Shown here: in pieces, positions 7,894-16,614 of the stretch
How the letters are laid out: the number at the start of each line of letters is the position of its first letter
Numbering within the stretch: position 1 is the first letter of the stretch
Source of the DNA: Achromobacter sp. MYb9
GTDB taxonomy: Bacteria; Pseudomonadota; Gammaproteobacteria; Burkholderiales; Burkholderiaceae_B
DNA length: 64,000 nucleotides
Assembly (NCBI RefSeq): GCF_002975275.1
Contig: NZ_PCOQ01000025.1
Location: 27,682-91,681, forward strand
Direction: 5' to 3'
The notes under the pieces: model-generated
The model's database searches: none
Seen by the model: the letters and a program-made list of their open reading frames with translations, nothing else
What the model was told of the DNA's origin: nothing
Made by a program: the position numbers and the translations under genes

Positions 7894-8592
7894 ATGCCCA
7901 CTAAACGCGCCAATCCCCCCTCTGACGCCGCCCCGACAGAACAGCGCAAGGCGGCCTCGACCCACGACGTCATTCGCGATCTGCGCGAACGCATCGCCTC
8001 GCAAGCGCTGTTGCCCGGCACCCGCGTGCCCGAAGAGGATCTGGCCCAGGCCTACGACATCCCGCGCGCCAAGGCGCGGGAGGTGCTGGCCACGCTGGAA
8101 GACCGTTCGCTGGTGGAACGCGTGCCCAACAAAGGCGCGGTCGTGGCGCTGGTGGACATGGAAACCACGTATCGCCTCTATCAGGTGCGAGAGGCGTTGG
8201 ACGGGTTGGCCGTGCGGCTGGCAATCGCCAATGCGACGCCCGCTGATTGGGCGGCCATGCAGGCCCTGCTGGGCGAACCCTTCGAACAAAGCCTGAAGAA
8301 CGGCGACATCGAGGCCCACGTGGCCACGATTGAACAATTCCGCAATCACGTCAAAGAACTGGCGGGCAACCCCGTGCTTAGCGACATGATCGAACGCATC
8401 TACGACCGCACCCGCGTGTCGATGCGCCGCGTGGCGTTGCTGCCGGGCCGTTCAGAAATGGGAATCAAGCAATATCGCGCCCTGCTGGACGCGATGGTTC
8501 GCGGCGACGCCGACGAAGCCGAGCGCTGCGTGCGCGAATTGAACGCCAGCGCCCGCGAATATATCGAGCGCTACAAGAACTACGTCATCTAA
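7894..8592 (+). CDS. GntR family transcriptional regulator (FadR/FCD subfamily)
   Basis: DNA-binding regulator of 232 residues. An N-terminal winged helix-turn-helix (about 20-85; GTRVPEEDLAQAYDIPRAKAREVL is its core, with the wing VPNKGAVVAL) is followed by an all-helical FCD ligand domain (about 95-225). Upstream in-frame starts at 7828 (TTG) and 7858 (ATG) would run through the palindromic operator or lack a clear ribosome site, so I chose 7894, the usual family N-terminus. It is divergent to the transport and CoA-transferase operon and most likely represses it until a carboxylate effector binds. Regulator identity is secure, target inferred from location. Confidence 0.88.
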   Translation: MPTKRANPPSDAAPTEQRKAASTHDVIRDLRERIASQALLPGTRVPEEDLAQAYDIPRAKAREVLATLEDRSLVERVPNKGAVVALVDMETTYRLYQVREALDGLAVRLAIANATPADWAAMQALLGEPFEQSLKNGDIEAHVATIEQFRNHVKELAGNPVLSDMIERIYDRTRVSMRRVALLPGRSEMGIKQYRALLDAMVRGDADEAERCVRELNASAREYIERYKNYVI

Positions 8593-8615
8593 GCGGCGAC
8601 GACAGTCCCGGCGGC

Positions 8616-8645
8616 CGGGCCCAGCCAGCATTGGCTGACGGCCCG
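8616..8645. terminator. Hairpin between convergent genes
   Basis: Nested stem CGGGCC..GGCCCG enclosing CAGCCA/TGGCTG with a 4-base loop lies between the GntR gene and the convergent ankyrin gene. It has no T-run on either side, so any terminator role would be weak or factor-assisted. The position favours a shared end signal. Confidence 0.4.
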
Positions 8646-8662
8646 AGCCGCGCCTGTGGGCC

Positions 8663-9538
8663 TCAGGGCGAGGCCGGCGTGTCGTAGTTGTTCAGCCGCA
8701 CGCCGGACACACCGCCCACGCTGGGCGATGGCGCAGGCGCGGACGCGGCCGGCGCAGGCTGCGCCTGGGGCGCTGCCGTCGGGGTGACCGCTTCCGGCGC
8801 CGGAGCCGCCTGCGCGCCTTCGGGGGCCGGGTTTGCCGCCCGGCGCGCACGCTTGGCGTCGTCGGCGCTGGCCACCATCGCAGTCAGTTCGGTCGCCAGA
8901 GAGGCCGACTTGCCGTTGCGCGCCCAGTCAGCCGCGCTCTGGCCTTTCAGGTCGCGCGTCGTCACATCGGCGCCCGATTTCAGCAGCAGGTCCACCATCG
9001 CCTTGTTGCCGCCCAGCGCCGCCATCATCAGCGGCGTCTCGCCGCCTGGCGCCGGGGCGTTGACGATGGCCTTCCTGGACAGCAGCAGGCGCGCCATCTC
9101 CATCTGCCCCTTGGAGGCCGCGTAGTGCAACGGCGTCCATCCCAACCGATTGACCTGGGCCCCGCGTGCAATCAGCTGTTTCGCCCGCTCGGTCTGCCCC
9201 GCGATCGCCAGGTACATCAGCGGCGTTTCGCCCGCCGGATTCTCGGCATTCACGTCGGTGCGCTTGTCGGCCGCGATCACGTCGAACACCTTCCAGGCGC
9301 CATCCACCACCGCGCGCATCAATGCGGGCTGGCCGTTCTGGTAGCGCACGTTGGGATCGGACCCCTGGGCCAGCAGTTCTTTGATGTCGTTGGGATAGTC
9401 GTTGGCGACGTACACCCACCAGTCGCCGGCGTTGGCGGCGTGCGCCGCAGGGGTCGCCAATCCGACGGCCAGCGCCAGCAGCGCCCCCCGGCAATGCGAC
9501 AACAGGACGTGACGAGCGGTCGAAGCGTGGGCGGTCAT
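8663..9538 (-). CDS. Exported ankyrin-repeat protein
   Basis: A 291-residue protein with a signal peptide (hydrophobic core LLALAVGLA, predicted cut after AAHA). About five ankyrin-like repeats follow, with typical GETPLMYLAIAG, GWTPLHYAASKG and GETPLMMAALGG cores across mature residues 30-190. The last ~80 residues are Ala/Pro-rich and low in complexity, ending RLNNYDTPASP. The ATG at 9538 has AGGATAG upstream; an in-frame GTG at 9556 is less likely. Ankyrin repeats bind proteins, here probably in the periplasm. It follows tatD by 38 bases on the same strand and may be cotranscribed. No specific function is recognised. Confidence 0.82.
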   Translation of the reverse strand: MTAHASTARHVLLSHCRGALLALAVGLATPAAHAANAGDWWVYVANDYPNDIKELLAQGSDPNVRYQNGQPALMRAVVDGAWKVFDVIAADKRTDVNAENPAGETPLMYLAIAGQTERAKQLIARGAQVNRLGWTPLHYAASKGQMEMARLLLSRKAIVNAPAPGGETPLMMAALGGNKAMVDLLLKSGADVTTRDLKGQSAADWARNGKSASLATELTAMVASADDAKRARRAANPAPEGAQAAPAPEAVTPTAAPQAQPAPAASAPAPSPSVGGVSGVRLNNYDTPASP

Positions 9539-9576
9539 GGCTATCCTAGCGTTCACATTAAATAATCGGGTTTGAA

Positions 9577-10347
9577 TTATTTCTTTATCTTATTGAAAAG
9601 ACGGAAGAAATTTTCGGTTGAGGCCCGTGCCACCTCGGCCACGGTGATGCCTCGGAGGTCGGCGATCTTCTCTGCCACATGGATCACCTTGGAAGGATCG
9701 TTGAGCTTGCCCCGATACGGCACGGGCGCCAGGTACGGCGAGTCCGTCTCGATCAGCAGGCGGTCCAGCGGCACCTTGGCCGCCACTTCGTGCACCACCT
9801 GGGCGTTCTTGAACGTGACGATGCCCGACAGCGAAATGTAAAAATTCTGGTCCAGCGCGGCTTGCGCCACTTCCCAGTTCTCGGTGAAGCAGTGCATGAC
9901 CCCGCCCACCTCCGACGCGCGCTCTTCTTGCAGCATGCGCACCGTGTCCTCGGCGGACGAACGCGTATGGACGATCAGCGGCAAGCCCGTATCGCGGGCG
10001 GCGCGGATGTGGCGACGGAAGCGTTCGCGCTGCCAGTCCAGCGGCTCAGACAACCGGTAGTAATCCAGCCCGGTCTCGCCGATGGCCACGACCTTCGGAT
10101 GTTCGGACAACCGGGCCAGCTCTTCCGGGGTGGGGTCCGGCGTGTCTTCGTAATCGGGATGCACGCCCACCGAGGCCCACAGATTGGGCTGCGGCTCGAC
10201 CAGCGCCATCAGGCCAGGCCATTCGGGCATGTTGACGCTGACGACCAGCGCGTGGGTCACCTGGTTGGCGGCCATCCGGTCAAGGATGGCCGGCAGATCA
10301 GCGGCCAGTTCCGGAAAATTCAAATGACAGTGGGAATCGACGTACAT
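9577..10347 (-). CDS. tatD: TatD family metal-dependent deoxyribonuclease/hydrolase (YcfH type)
   Basis: TIM-barrel amidohydrolase-like hydrolase, 256 residues, the normal length. Metal-binding marks run in order: DSHCHLNF near the N-terminus, GETGLDYY near residues 91-98, IVHTR, MHCF and ETDSPYLAP near residues 200-208. Family members are Mg-dependent 3'-5' exonucleases acting on DNA damage or degradation products. The placement downstream of holB, tmk and mltG is the YcfH position of many proteobacteria. A 70-base gap separates it from holB. Confidence 0.92.
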   Translation of the reverse strand: MYVDSHCHLNFPELAADLPAILDRMAANQVTHALVVSVNMPEWPGLMALVEPQPNLWASVGVHPDYEDTPDPTPEELARLSEHPKVVAIGETGLDYYRLSEPLDWQRERFRRHIRAARDTGLPLIVHTRSSAEDTVRMLQEERASEVGGVMHCFTENWEVAQAALDQNFYISLSGIVTFKNAQVVHEVAAKVPLDRLLIETDSPYLAPVPYRGKLNDPSKVIHVAEKIADLRGITVAEVARASTENFFRLFNKIKK

Positions 10348-10417
10348 GTTTTGACTACGAAAAAAGAGCCGCGGCGCCTCGTTCCGTTTCCGGGAGAAAC
10401 GCCATGGGATCAGGGAC

Positions 10418-11467
10418 TTACGCTTGGCAGGATAGCACCACGCGTTGCAGGGTGGCGTGCGCGAAAAGCTTGGCGTTCAGCGGATGGGTGGCCAGGGCGC
10501 GCTGCCGCGTCAGCCAGCGCGCGGCTTCGGCCACGCGTGCCTTGTCCATACGCGCGGCAACCTGGGCAACGCCCGCCGCCAGCGCCGGAAAGTAGCGCAC
10601 CGGCGCCGCCGCGCTGGCCAGCATTAGATCGGTATAAACGCGTTGCAACGCATCGATCCATTCACTGGCCGGCACCTTTTCCAGCAATTCGGCCAACGTG
10701 CCGACATCAGGCGACTGGCCCTGCGCAAGCGGGCCGATCAGCTGTGACAACCACGGCGGACATGGTGCGTCGCCCGCCTGCGCCAGGCGCAGCGCGGCCA
10801 ATGGCGCGCCGCCGGCTGCCGCCAGCCATTCCTTCGCGGGTTCAACGTTCTGCCCGCGCAGCCATTGCAGCGCGGTATCCGGATCCGGCGCCGGCAGCGG
10901 CAAACGCCGGCAGCGCGACACCAGCGTCGGCAACAGGCGGTCCGGGGCGTCGGCCACCAGCAGGAAGACCGTATGCGGAGGCGGCTCTTCCAAGACCTTG
11001 AGCAACGCGTTGGACGACACCACGTTCAGCGCGTGCGCCGGATACAACAGCGCCACGCGCCACCCGCCCCGGTGCGTCGCGGTGTTGAACCACGACTCCA
11101 GTGAACGGATCTGGTCGATGCGGATTTCCTTGGACGGCGCACGCTTGGCGGGTCCGGTGGCGGGTTCGGCGTCTTCAGCCGGTTCAGCGGCGTCAGCCCC
11201 CTCTTCCACGGCCACGGCTTCGGGACGGATACGGCGCAAGTCGGGGTGGTTGCCGCTGGCAAACCAGGCACAGGCCGCGCAGTGACCACAAGCCAGGCCG
11301 TTCTCGGGCGTCTCGCACAGCAGGCTTGCGGCCGCGGCGATCGCGAAGTCCAGTTTGCCGATGCCGGCCAGGCCGTGCACCAGCCAGGCATGGGCGAAAC
11401 GGTCGCGATTGCCCAGCCAGGATCGCGCCGTGTCCATCTGCCAAGGCAGGAATTGGGGTGCGCTCAT
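10418..11467 (-). CDS. holB: DNA polymerase III delta-prime subunit
   Basis: Clamp-loader subunit of 349 residues. AAA+-type N-terminus with GLAGIGK (a degenerate P-loop, as expected for delta-prime) near residue 33, then a zinc-module cysteine cluster ([16 protein letters not shown]) near 50-65 and [13 protein letters not shown] near 135. The C-terminal collar domain is present. An acidic/Ala-rich insertion ([19 protein letters not shown]) sits between the zinc module and the sensor region. Its ATG overlaps the tmk stop by four bases, as in the conserved mltG-tmk-holB operon. Confidence 0.94.
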   Translation of the reverse strand: MSAPQFLPWQMDTARSWLGNRDRFAHAWLVHGLAGIGKLDFAIAAAASLLCETPENGLACGHCAACAWFASGNHPDLRRIRPEAVAVEEGADAAEPAEDAEPATGPAKRAPSKEIRIDQIRSLESWFNTATHRGGWRVALLYPAHALNVVSSNALLKVLEEPPPHTVFLLVADAPDRLLPTLVSRCRRLPLPAPDPDTALQWLRGQNVEPAKEWLAAAGGAPLAALRLAQAGDAPCPPWLSQLIGPLAQGQSPDVGTLAELLEKVPASEWIDALQRVYTDLMLASAAAPVRYFPALAAGVAQVAARMDKARVAEAARWLTRQRALATHPLNAKLFAHATLQRVVLSCQA

Positions 11468-12087
11468 GCGTCGGCAGCCAGCAGTGCGCGCAGCCCGGCT
11501 TCCAGTTCCGTGCGGATCTGTTCGATGGACTGCGTGGAATCCACGATATGGATGCGGCCGGGGTCGGCCTTCGCGCGGGCATGATAGGCCTCGCGGGTGC
11601 GCTCGAAGAACGCCGCGCCCTCACGTTCGAAACGATCCGGTTCGCGCGCATCGGCCAACCGGGCACGCGCCACATCCAGCGGCACATCGAAGAGCCAGGT
11701 GCGGTCGGGCTGGCCCGCCTGCATCCATGTTTCCAGCACGGCAATGCGCGCAGCGCCCAAGCCGCGCCCGCCGCCCTGGTAGGCGTAGGTGGCGTCGGTA
11801 TAGCGGTCGCACACGACCCACGCGCCGCGCGCCAGCGCCGGTTCGATCACCTGGCGCGCATGCTCGCAGCGGGCCGCGAACATCAGCAGGGTTTCGGTGT
11901 CCAGCCCCATGGTGTCGGTCAACACCAGGGCGCGCAGCTTCTCGCCCAGCGGCGTGCCGCCGGGTTCGCGCGTGGACACCACCTCCACGCCCTGGCCGCG
12001 CAAAAAGTCCGCGATCCAGACGGTGTGGGTGCTCTTGCCCGCGCCGTCCACGCCCTCAAGCGTAATGAAGCGTCCGCGTGAGGTCAT
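11464..12087 (-). CDS. tmk: Thymidylate kinase
   Basis: dTMP kinase of 207 residues that makes dTDP for DNA synthesis. P-loop GVDGAGKST (about 12-20), the dTMP-binding [11 protein letters not shown] (about 40-50) and the [16 protein letters not shown] stretch near 95-110 are all present. The lid region carries [10 protein letters not shown]. Coupled by 4-base overlaps to mltG upstream and holB downstream. Confidence 0.96.
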   Translation of the reverse strand: MTSRGRFITLEGVDGAGKSTHTVWIADFLRGQGVEVVSTREPGGTPLGEKLRALVLTDTMGLDTETLLMFAARCEHARQVIEPALARGAWVVCDRYTDATYAYQGGGRGLGAARIAVLETWMQAGQPDRTWLFDVPLDVARARLADAREPDRFEREGAAFFERTREAYHARAKADPGRIHIVDSTQSIEQIRTELEAGLRALLAADA

Positions 12088-13238
12088 TGATCTTGTCCTT
12101 GTTCTGTTTCGGAGTGCGTATCGGAGTTGGCGTCAGTGGCCTGGCCAGCATCGGCGGGCGCCGCGGCGGGTGCGCCCGCAGGCGCCGGCGCGGCAGCAGG
12201 CGCTGGCACCGCCGCCGGACGCACGGTCTGGCCCTGGCCCAGGATGTACCGGGAGACATTGCGATTATGTCCCGACAGGTTCTCCGCGAATTCGCTGGTG
12301 CCGTTCCCCCGCGACACGAAGAACAGGTACTTGTGCTGCTCGGGCTGCACCGCGGCCAGCAGCGCCGCCCGGCCCGCCGCCGCGATCGGCGTGGGAGGCA
12401 GGCCCGGCCGGGTATAGGTGTTCCACGGGGTATCGGTTTGCAGGTCGCGCTTGCGGATCCGCCCCTGGTAGTTCTCGCCCATTCCGTAGATGACGGTGGG
12501 ATCGGTCTGCAGCAACATGCCGATCTTCAAGCGGTTGGTGAACACGCCGGACACGCGGCGGCGATCGGGGCCGTGGCCCGTTTCCTTTTCGATGATCGAC
12601 GCCAGCACCAGCGCCTCGTAAGGGGTAGCCACCGGCAGGTCGGACTGGCGCTTGGCCCAGGTGTCCTGCAGGATGCGCTGCCCTTCCTGATAGGCGCGGC
12701 GCAGCAGATCGTAATCGGTGCTGCCGGGCGTGAAGACATAGGTGTCGGGGAAGAACAGCCCCTCGGGGTGCTTGATGTCCGAGCCCAGCCGTTCCATCAG
12801 CGCTTCATCGCTGACGTCGCCCAAGGTCTGCTTGATATCCGGATTCTCGCGCAGCGCCTGGCGGATCTGGCGGAATGTCCAGCCTTCCAGGAAAGTGATC
12901 TGGCGCTGGGTCATGTCGCCGCGCGCCAGCCGCTCCAGCAACAACAAGGGCGTATCGCCGTTGATGGCCTGGTACCCCCCGGCCTTCATCAGCTTGTCCT
13001 GTTCCGTCAGGCGCGCCATCCAGACAAAGCCGGGTTCCCACATGGGTACGCCGACCGCATTGAGCGCGCGCGCGACCGTGCGCGGGCTGCTGCCCGGGTC
13101 CACTACAAAATCGATCCTGTCGGCCGGTAACTGCATGGGCCGGTGCATCCAGCTCCATGCGGCGCCCACGGCCGCCGCGGCGGCAATCACGATGAGCAGG
13201 AATGACCACAAGACGTAAAAACGGAGTCGCTTCTTCAT
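12084..13238 (-). CDS. mltG: Endolytic murein transglycosylase (YceG family)
   Basis: Inner-membrane protein of 384 residues that cuts nascent peptidoglycan strands. One N-terminal membrane segment (about 8-29) precedes the YceG domain. The catalytic region is visible as [10 protein letters not shown] (Glu in EKETG), followed by [21 protein letters not shown] and YNTY-like [13 protein letters not shown]. The start is the ATG at 13238; the frame runs further up but without a likely start. After the catalytic domain there is a 50-residue Ala/Pro-rich then acidic tail (ends EQGQDQ), absent from the E. coli protein. Confidence 0.92.
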   Translation of the reverse strand: MKKRLRFYVLWSFLLIVIAAAAAVGAAWSWMHRPMQLPADRIDFVVDPGSSPRTVARALNAVGVPMWEPGFVWMARLTEQDKLMKAGGYQAINGDTPLLLLERLARGDMTQRQITFLEGWTFRQIRQALRENPDIKQTLGDVSDEALMERLGSDIKHPEGLFFPDTYVFTPGSTDYDLLRRAYQEGQRILQDTWAKRQSDLPVATPYEALVLASIIEKETGHGPDRRRVSGVFTNRLKIGMLLQTDPTVIYGMGENYQGRIRKRDLQTDTPWNTYTRPGLPPTPIAAAGRAALLAAVQPEQHKYLFFVSRGNGTSEFAENLSGHNRNVSRYILGQGQTVRPAAVPAPAAAPAPAGAPAAAPADAGQATDANSDTHSETEQGQDQ

Positions 13239-13392
13239 AAGTCCCAGAAGTTTAATGGATCGGGCGGAACTGTCGCGGCAAAAGTGGGGCCGGGGTGCCC
13301 CGCGCTGCCCTGCGGCCATCGGGGGCTTGCCCCCTGCCGCAAGGGGAAGACGGCTATCATCTGCACTTTGATGTTGCGATAACACCGCCGCC

Positions 13393-14391
13393 ATGCACGC
13401 TTTCTACACTTCGATCCCTGTCCGCGCGGAAGGTTGCGCGCAATGCGCGCCGCTGGATGATTTTGTCGTCTTCAGCGCTTCCGGCGCCGATGCCCTGCCC
13501 TTCCTGCACGGCCAGCTGACCCAGGACGTCACCGGTCTGCCCGCCGACGCCGCCCGCCTGGCGGGCTATTGCACCGCCAAGGGCCGCCTGCTGGCCACCC
13601 TGGTGATGTGGCGCGCCGCCCCCGGCGCGGAAGACGGCCCGCATCTGTATGGCCTGGTGCGCCGCGACCTGTCGCAGGCCCTGCTCAAGCGCTTGTCGAT
13701 GTTCGTGCTGCGGGCCAAGGTCAAGCTGGCCGCCGCCTCCCTGAACGTTGCAGGTGTCCAGGCATCGCCCGCAGAGGCCGCCGCGCTGGAAGCCGTGACC
13801 GGCGCCTTGCCCCGCGCCGCCTGGCAGCGCGCCGACCTGCCGTCCGGCACCTGGATCGCGGCCCCATCGGCCGACGGCCGCCTGCGCTGGTGGTGGATCG
13901 CCTCCGACGAACAGCTGGACCAGGCCGCTCCGCTGGCTGCCGCACTCGGCCTGGCGCCCGCGTCACAATGGCAAGTGGCCGACCTGGCCGCCGGCATCCC
14001 CTGGATCGCCACGGCCACGCAAGACGTCTTCATCCCGCAGACCGTCAACCTTGAACTCATTGAAGGCGTGAGCTTCACCAAGGGCTGTTATCCCGGCCAG
14101 GAAGTCGTGGCGCGCAGCCACTATCGCGGCACCGTCAAACGCCGCATGGCTTACGGCACCGTCGCCGACGCCAGCCTGCAAGCCGCGGCGCTGGCTGGCG
14201 TGGACGTGTTCGACGCCACCCAGCCTGGCGAACCGATTGGCCGCGTCGTGGATGCCGCCAGTGACGCCGGCGTGGCGTCCGTCCTGTTCGAAACCACGCT
14301 GGCCGCCTTGCCCGAAGGCGATCTGCGCCTGGGCGCGGCGGACGGCCCCCGCATCGCCACGGCGCCCCTGCCGTACTCGATCACGCCTTAA
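13393..14391 (+). CDS. ygfZ: YgfZ/GcvT-domain folate-binding protein for Fe-S cluster maintenance
   Basis: Tetrahydrofolate-binding protein of 332 residues, related to the glycine cleavage T-protein. The YgfZ signature KGCYPGQEVVAR is at about residues 230-241 and holds the conserved Cys. An N-terminal FLHGQLTQDV segment is the other family mark. YgfZ supports assembly or repair of certain Fe-S proteins, such as MiaB. It is divergent to mltG and faces the VIT-family gene. In many betaproteobacteria ygfZ lies beside mltG, as here. Confidence 0.9.
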   Translation: MHAFYTSIPVRAEGCAQCAPLDDFVVFSASGADALPFLHGQLTQDVTGLPADAARLAGYCTAKGRLLATLVMWRAAPGAEDGPHLYGLVRRDLSQALLKRLSMFVLRAKVKLAAASLNVAGVQASPAEAAALEAVTGALPRAAWQRADLPSGTWIAAPSADGRLRWWWIASDEQLDQAAPLAAALGLAPASQWQVADLAAGIPWIATATQDVFIPQTVNLELIEGVSFTKGCYPGQEVVARSHYRGTVKRRMAYGTVADASLQAAALAGVDVFDATQPGEPIGRVVDAASDAGVASVLFETTLAALPEGDLRLGAADGPRIATAPLPYSITP

Positions 14392-14402
14392 GACGTTTCT
14401 CC

Positions 14403-14435
14403 GTTCGGCGCCGGCCCTACACGGCCACGCCGAAC
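14403..14435. terminator. Hairpin at convergent gene ends
   Basis: GTTCGGCG (14403-14410) and CGCCGAAC (14428-14435) form a perfect 8-base stem with inner GGCC pairs. It begins just after ygfZ and extends over the last codons of the convergent VIT-family gene. No T-run is present. It is probably a shared end structure. Confidence 0.4.
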
Positions 14436-15106
14436 AGCGCGCCCACGGCGGCCGTCGCCGCCATCGCCAACGCTCCCAGTACCGTCACGCGCAACGCGGC
14501 CGGGCCTTTGGGCGCGCCCCCGGCGCCAGCCGCCAAGGCGCCAAGCGCGGCCAGGCAGGCCACCGACGTGCCGATCACCCAAGGGATCAAGTGGGGCAAA
14601 GGCGCGGTCGCCGCCACCACCAGCGGCAATGCGGCGCCCCCCGCGAACGACGCCGCCGAAGCCATCGCGGCTTGCACGGGCTGCGCCCGGTTGTGGATCG
14701 AAATGCCCAGTTCGTCACGCGCGTGCGCGTCCAGCGCGTCATGACGGGTCAACTGGCGCGCCACCTGTCCCGCCAGGTCGCGCGTCAGGCCACGTCCCAC
14801 ATAGATGTCCACCAATTCCGCCAGCTCTTCTTCCGAGTTGCCTTTCAGCGAACGCTGCTCGAGGCGCAGGTCCGCGGCCTCGGTATCGGCCTGCGACCGC
14901 ACCGACACGTATTCGCCTGCCGCCATCGACAGCGCCCCCGCCACCAGGCCGGCCAGGCCCGACGTCAGGATGGCGCCATGCGTGGCCTGCGCCGCCGCCA
15001 CACCCGTGATCAGGCTGGCGGTGGAGACAATGCCATCGTTGGCGCCCAGCACAGCGGCGCGCAACCAGTTGCTGCGGAAAATCCGATGATGTTCTTTTGA
15101 AGGCAT
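14417..15106 (-). CDS. VIT1/CCC1 family divalent metal (iron/manganese) transporter
   Basis: Inner-membrane protein of 229 residues. The family N-terminus NWLRAAVLGANDGIVSTAS (about 13-31) contains the Asp used in metal passage. AAGEYVSVRSQADTE (about 63-77) is the second hallmark, followed by a cytoplasmic helical metal-binding loop rich in Glu and three C-terminal membrane helices. The start at 15106 gives the standard N-terminus. Family members move Fe(II) or Mn(II) out of the cytoplasm. It is apparently a single-gene unit; upstream is the thioesterase gene on the same strand. Confidence 0.88.
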   Translation of the reverse strand: MPSKEHHRIFRSNWLRAAVLGANDGIVSTASLITGVAAAQATHGAILTSGLAGLVAGALSMAAGEYVSVRSQADTEAADLRLEQRSLKGNSEEELAELVDIYVGRGLTRDLAGQVARQLTRHDALDAHARDELGISIHNRAQPVQAAMASAASFAGGAALPLVVAATAPLPHLIPWVIGTSVACLAALGALAAGAGGAPKGPAALRVTVLGALAMAATAAVGALFGVAV

Positions 15107-15182
15107 TGCGCGGTACCCAAACGGCGCGTGACAGGTGCGGCATGCGCCCGGCCGCCAAGGCCGGACGCGCACCGCGCCGCAT

Positions 15183-15620
15183 TCATCGCGGCGTCACGCG
15201 TACCGCGGTAAGCAAGCCTATCACGCACATCGTGGCCTGCTCGCCTTCGTACGCATGTACTTCGACCTGGCAGATGGACAGGCGCTTGCCCGGCTTCACC
15301 ACCCGGCCGCTGGCGACAAAGCGGTCGCCCTTGGCCGGCGCCAGGAAGTTCATCTTGAACTCCGAGGTCAGGACGTCTTCGCCGGGCCCGAATAGCGTGT
15401 ATGCGGCATAGCCGCCCGCGCTATCGGCGATCGTCGTCGAAATGCCCGCATGCAGGAAACCGTTCTGCTGGCACAGGTCGGCGCGGTAGGGCAGCACGAT
15501 GTCCACCCTGCCCGGCTCCACCACGTCCAGCCCGGCGCCCAGCAGCCGCATGATGCTTTGCTGGTCGAAACTGGCCTTGACCCGTGCGGCCGGGTCGGAC
15601 GGCGCGTGATGCCCGGCCAT
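15183..15620 (-). CDS. PaaI family hot-dog thioesterase
   Basis: Hot-dog fold acyl-CoA thioesterase of 145 residues. The signature NGFLHAGISTTIADSAGGYAA (about residues 53-73) holds the His-Ala-Gly turn and the Asp at the active site. The gene lies one base downstream of mmsB, so it is very likely in the valine catabolic operon, where it could release CoA from stalled acyl-CoA intermediates. Substrate is unknown. Confidence 0.86.
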   Translation of the reverse strand: MAGHHAPSDPAARVKASFDQQSIMRLLGAGLDVVEPGRVDIVLPYRADLCQQNGFLHAGISTTIADSAGGYAAYTLFGPGEDVLTSEFKMNFLAPAKGDRFVASGRVVKPGKRLSICQVEVHAYEGEQATMCVIGLLTAVRVTPR

Positions 15621-15621
15621 G

Positions 15622-16512
15622 TCAGTCCTGCTCGCGCTTGACCAGGTTGACGATGCTGGAGAAATCCAGCTTGCCCGATCCGCCCGAGCTATGCAGCGAA
15701 TACAGGTTACGCGCCAGTTCGCCCAACGGGATGGAGGCGCGCGCCGACAGCGCCGCCTCGGCCGCCAGGCCCAGGTCCTTCAGCATCAGGTCCACGCCGA
15801 AGCCGCCCGCATAGCCCTTCGAGGCCGGCGCATGGTCCATGACGCCCGGCCATGGGTTGTAGAGTTCGGTGGCCCAGTTGCGGCCCGAACTCTTGGCAAT
15901 GATGTCGGACAGGACCTTCGGGTCCAGGCCGTTGGCCACGCCCAGCGCCAGCGCCTCGGACGTGCCCGCCATCAGGATGCCCAGCAGCATGTTGTTGCAG
16001 ATCTTGGCCACCTGGCCGGCGCCTGCGGGGCCTGCGTGGAAGATGTTCTTGCCCATCTTCTCCAGCACAGGGCGCGCGCGCTCCAGTGCGGCGCCCTGCC
16101 CGCCGACAATGAACGTCAGCGTGCCAGCGGCCGCGCCGCCGGTGCCGCCCGACACCGGCGCGTCGATCATGGCGATGCCGCGCACGTCGGCCGCCTGCGC
16201 CACCTTGCGCGCCGAATCCGGCGCGATGGTGCTGCATTCGATGACCAGCGCGCTGGTCGGGATCTTGCCCAGCAGGTCCTCGCCCAGATACAGGCCTTCC
16301 ACGTGCTTGCTGGCCGGCAGCATCGAGATCACCACGTCGGCGCCCTTGACCGCTTCGGAGGCGGATGCTGCCGCCTTGGCGCCAGCGTCGGTCAGCAGCT
16401 TGACGGCGGCCGGCACCAGGTCGAACACCGTCAGGCTGTGGCCCGCCTTGACCAGATTCAATGCCATGGGCGCGCCCATGTTGCCCAAACCGATAAACGC
16501 GATACTGCTCAT
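15622..16512 (-). CDS. mmsB: 3-hydroxyisobutyrate dehydrogenase
   Basis: NAD-dependent beta-hydroxyacid dehydrogenase of 296 residues, the normal size. Rossmann motif IAFIGLGNMGAPMA (4-17), substrate motif DAPVSGGTGGAAAGTL (about 119-134) and the catalytic Lys in GAGQVAKICNN (about 171). It oxidises 3-hydroxyisobutyrate to methylmalonate semialdehyde in valine breakdown. It lies 102 bases downstream of the 3-hydroxyisobutyryl-CoA hydrolase gene, and that pairing fixes the assignment over the similar tartronate semialdehyde reductases. Confidence 0.92.
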   Translation of the reverse strand: MSSIAFIGLGNMGAPMALNLVKAGHSLTVFDLVPAAVKLLTDAGAKAAASASEAVKGADVVISMLPASKHVEGLYLGEDLLGKIPTSALVIECSTIAPDSARKVAQAADVRGIAMIDAPVSGGTGGAAAGTLTFIVGGQGAALERARPVLEKMGKNIFHAGPAGAGQVAKICNNMLLGILMAGTSEALALGVANGLDPKVLSDIIAKSSGRNWATELYNPWPGVMDHAPASKGYAGGFGVDLMLKDLGLAAEAALSARASIPLGELARNLYSLHSSGGSGKLDFSSIVNLVKREQD

Positions 16513-16583
16513 GATGTCTTGTCTCCTGTTGCTATTGCTGTAGGTATGGATTCATCGTGACCTGCATGACGGAAATCTTGGGT

Positions 16584-16608
16584 GGCCGGTCCGCAGTGCG
16601 TACCGGCC
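16584..16608 (-). other. Intercistronic hairpin in the valine operon
   Basis: GGCCGGT (16584-16590) pairs with ACCGGCC (16602-16608) around an 11-base loop, in the 102-base gap between the hydrolase and mmsB. No T-run follows on the minus strand. It may affect mRNA processing; function is not shown. Confidence 0.3.
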
Positions 16609-16614
16609 GGCGCG

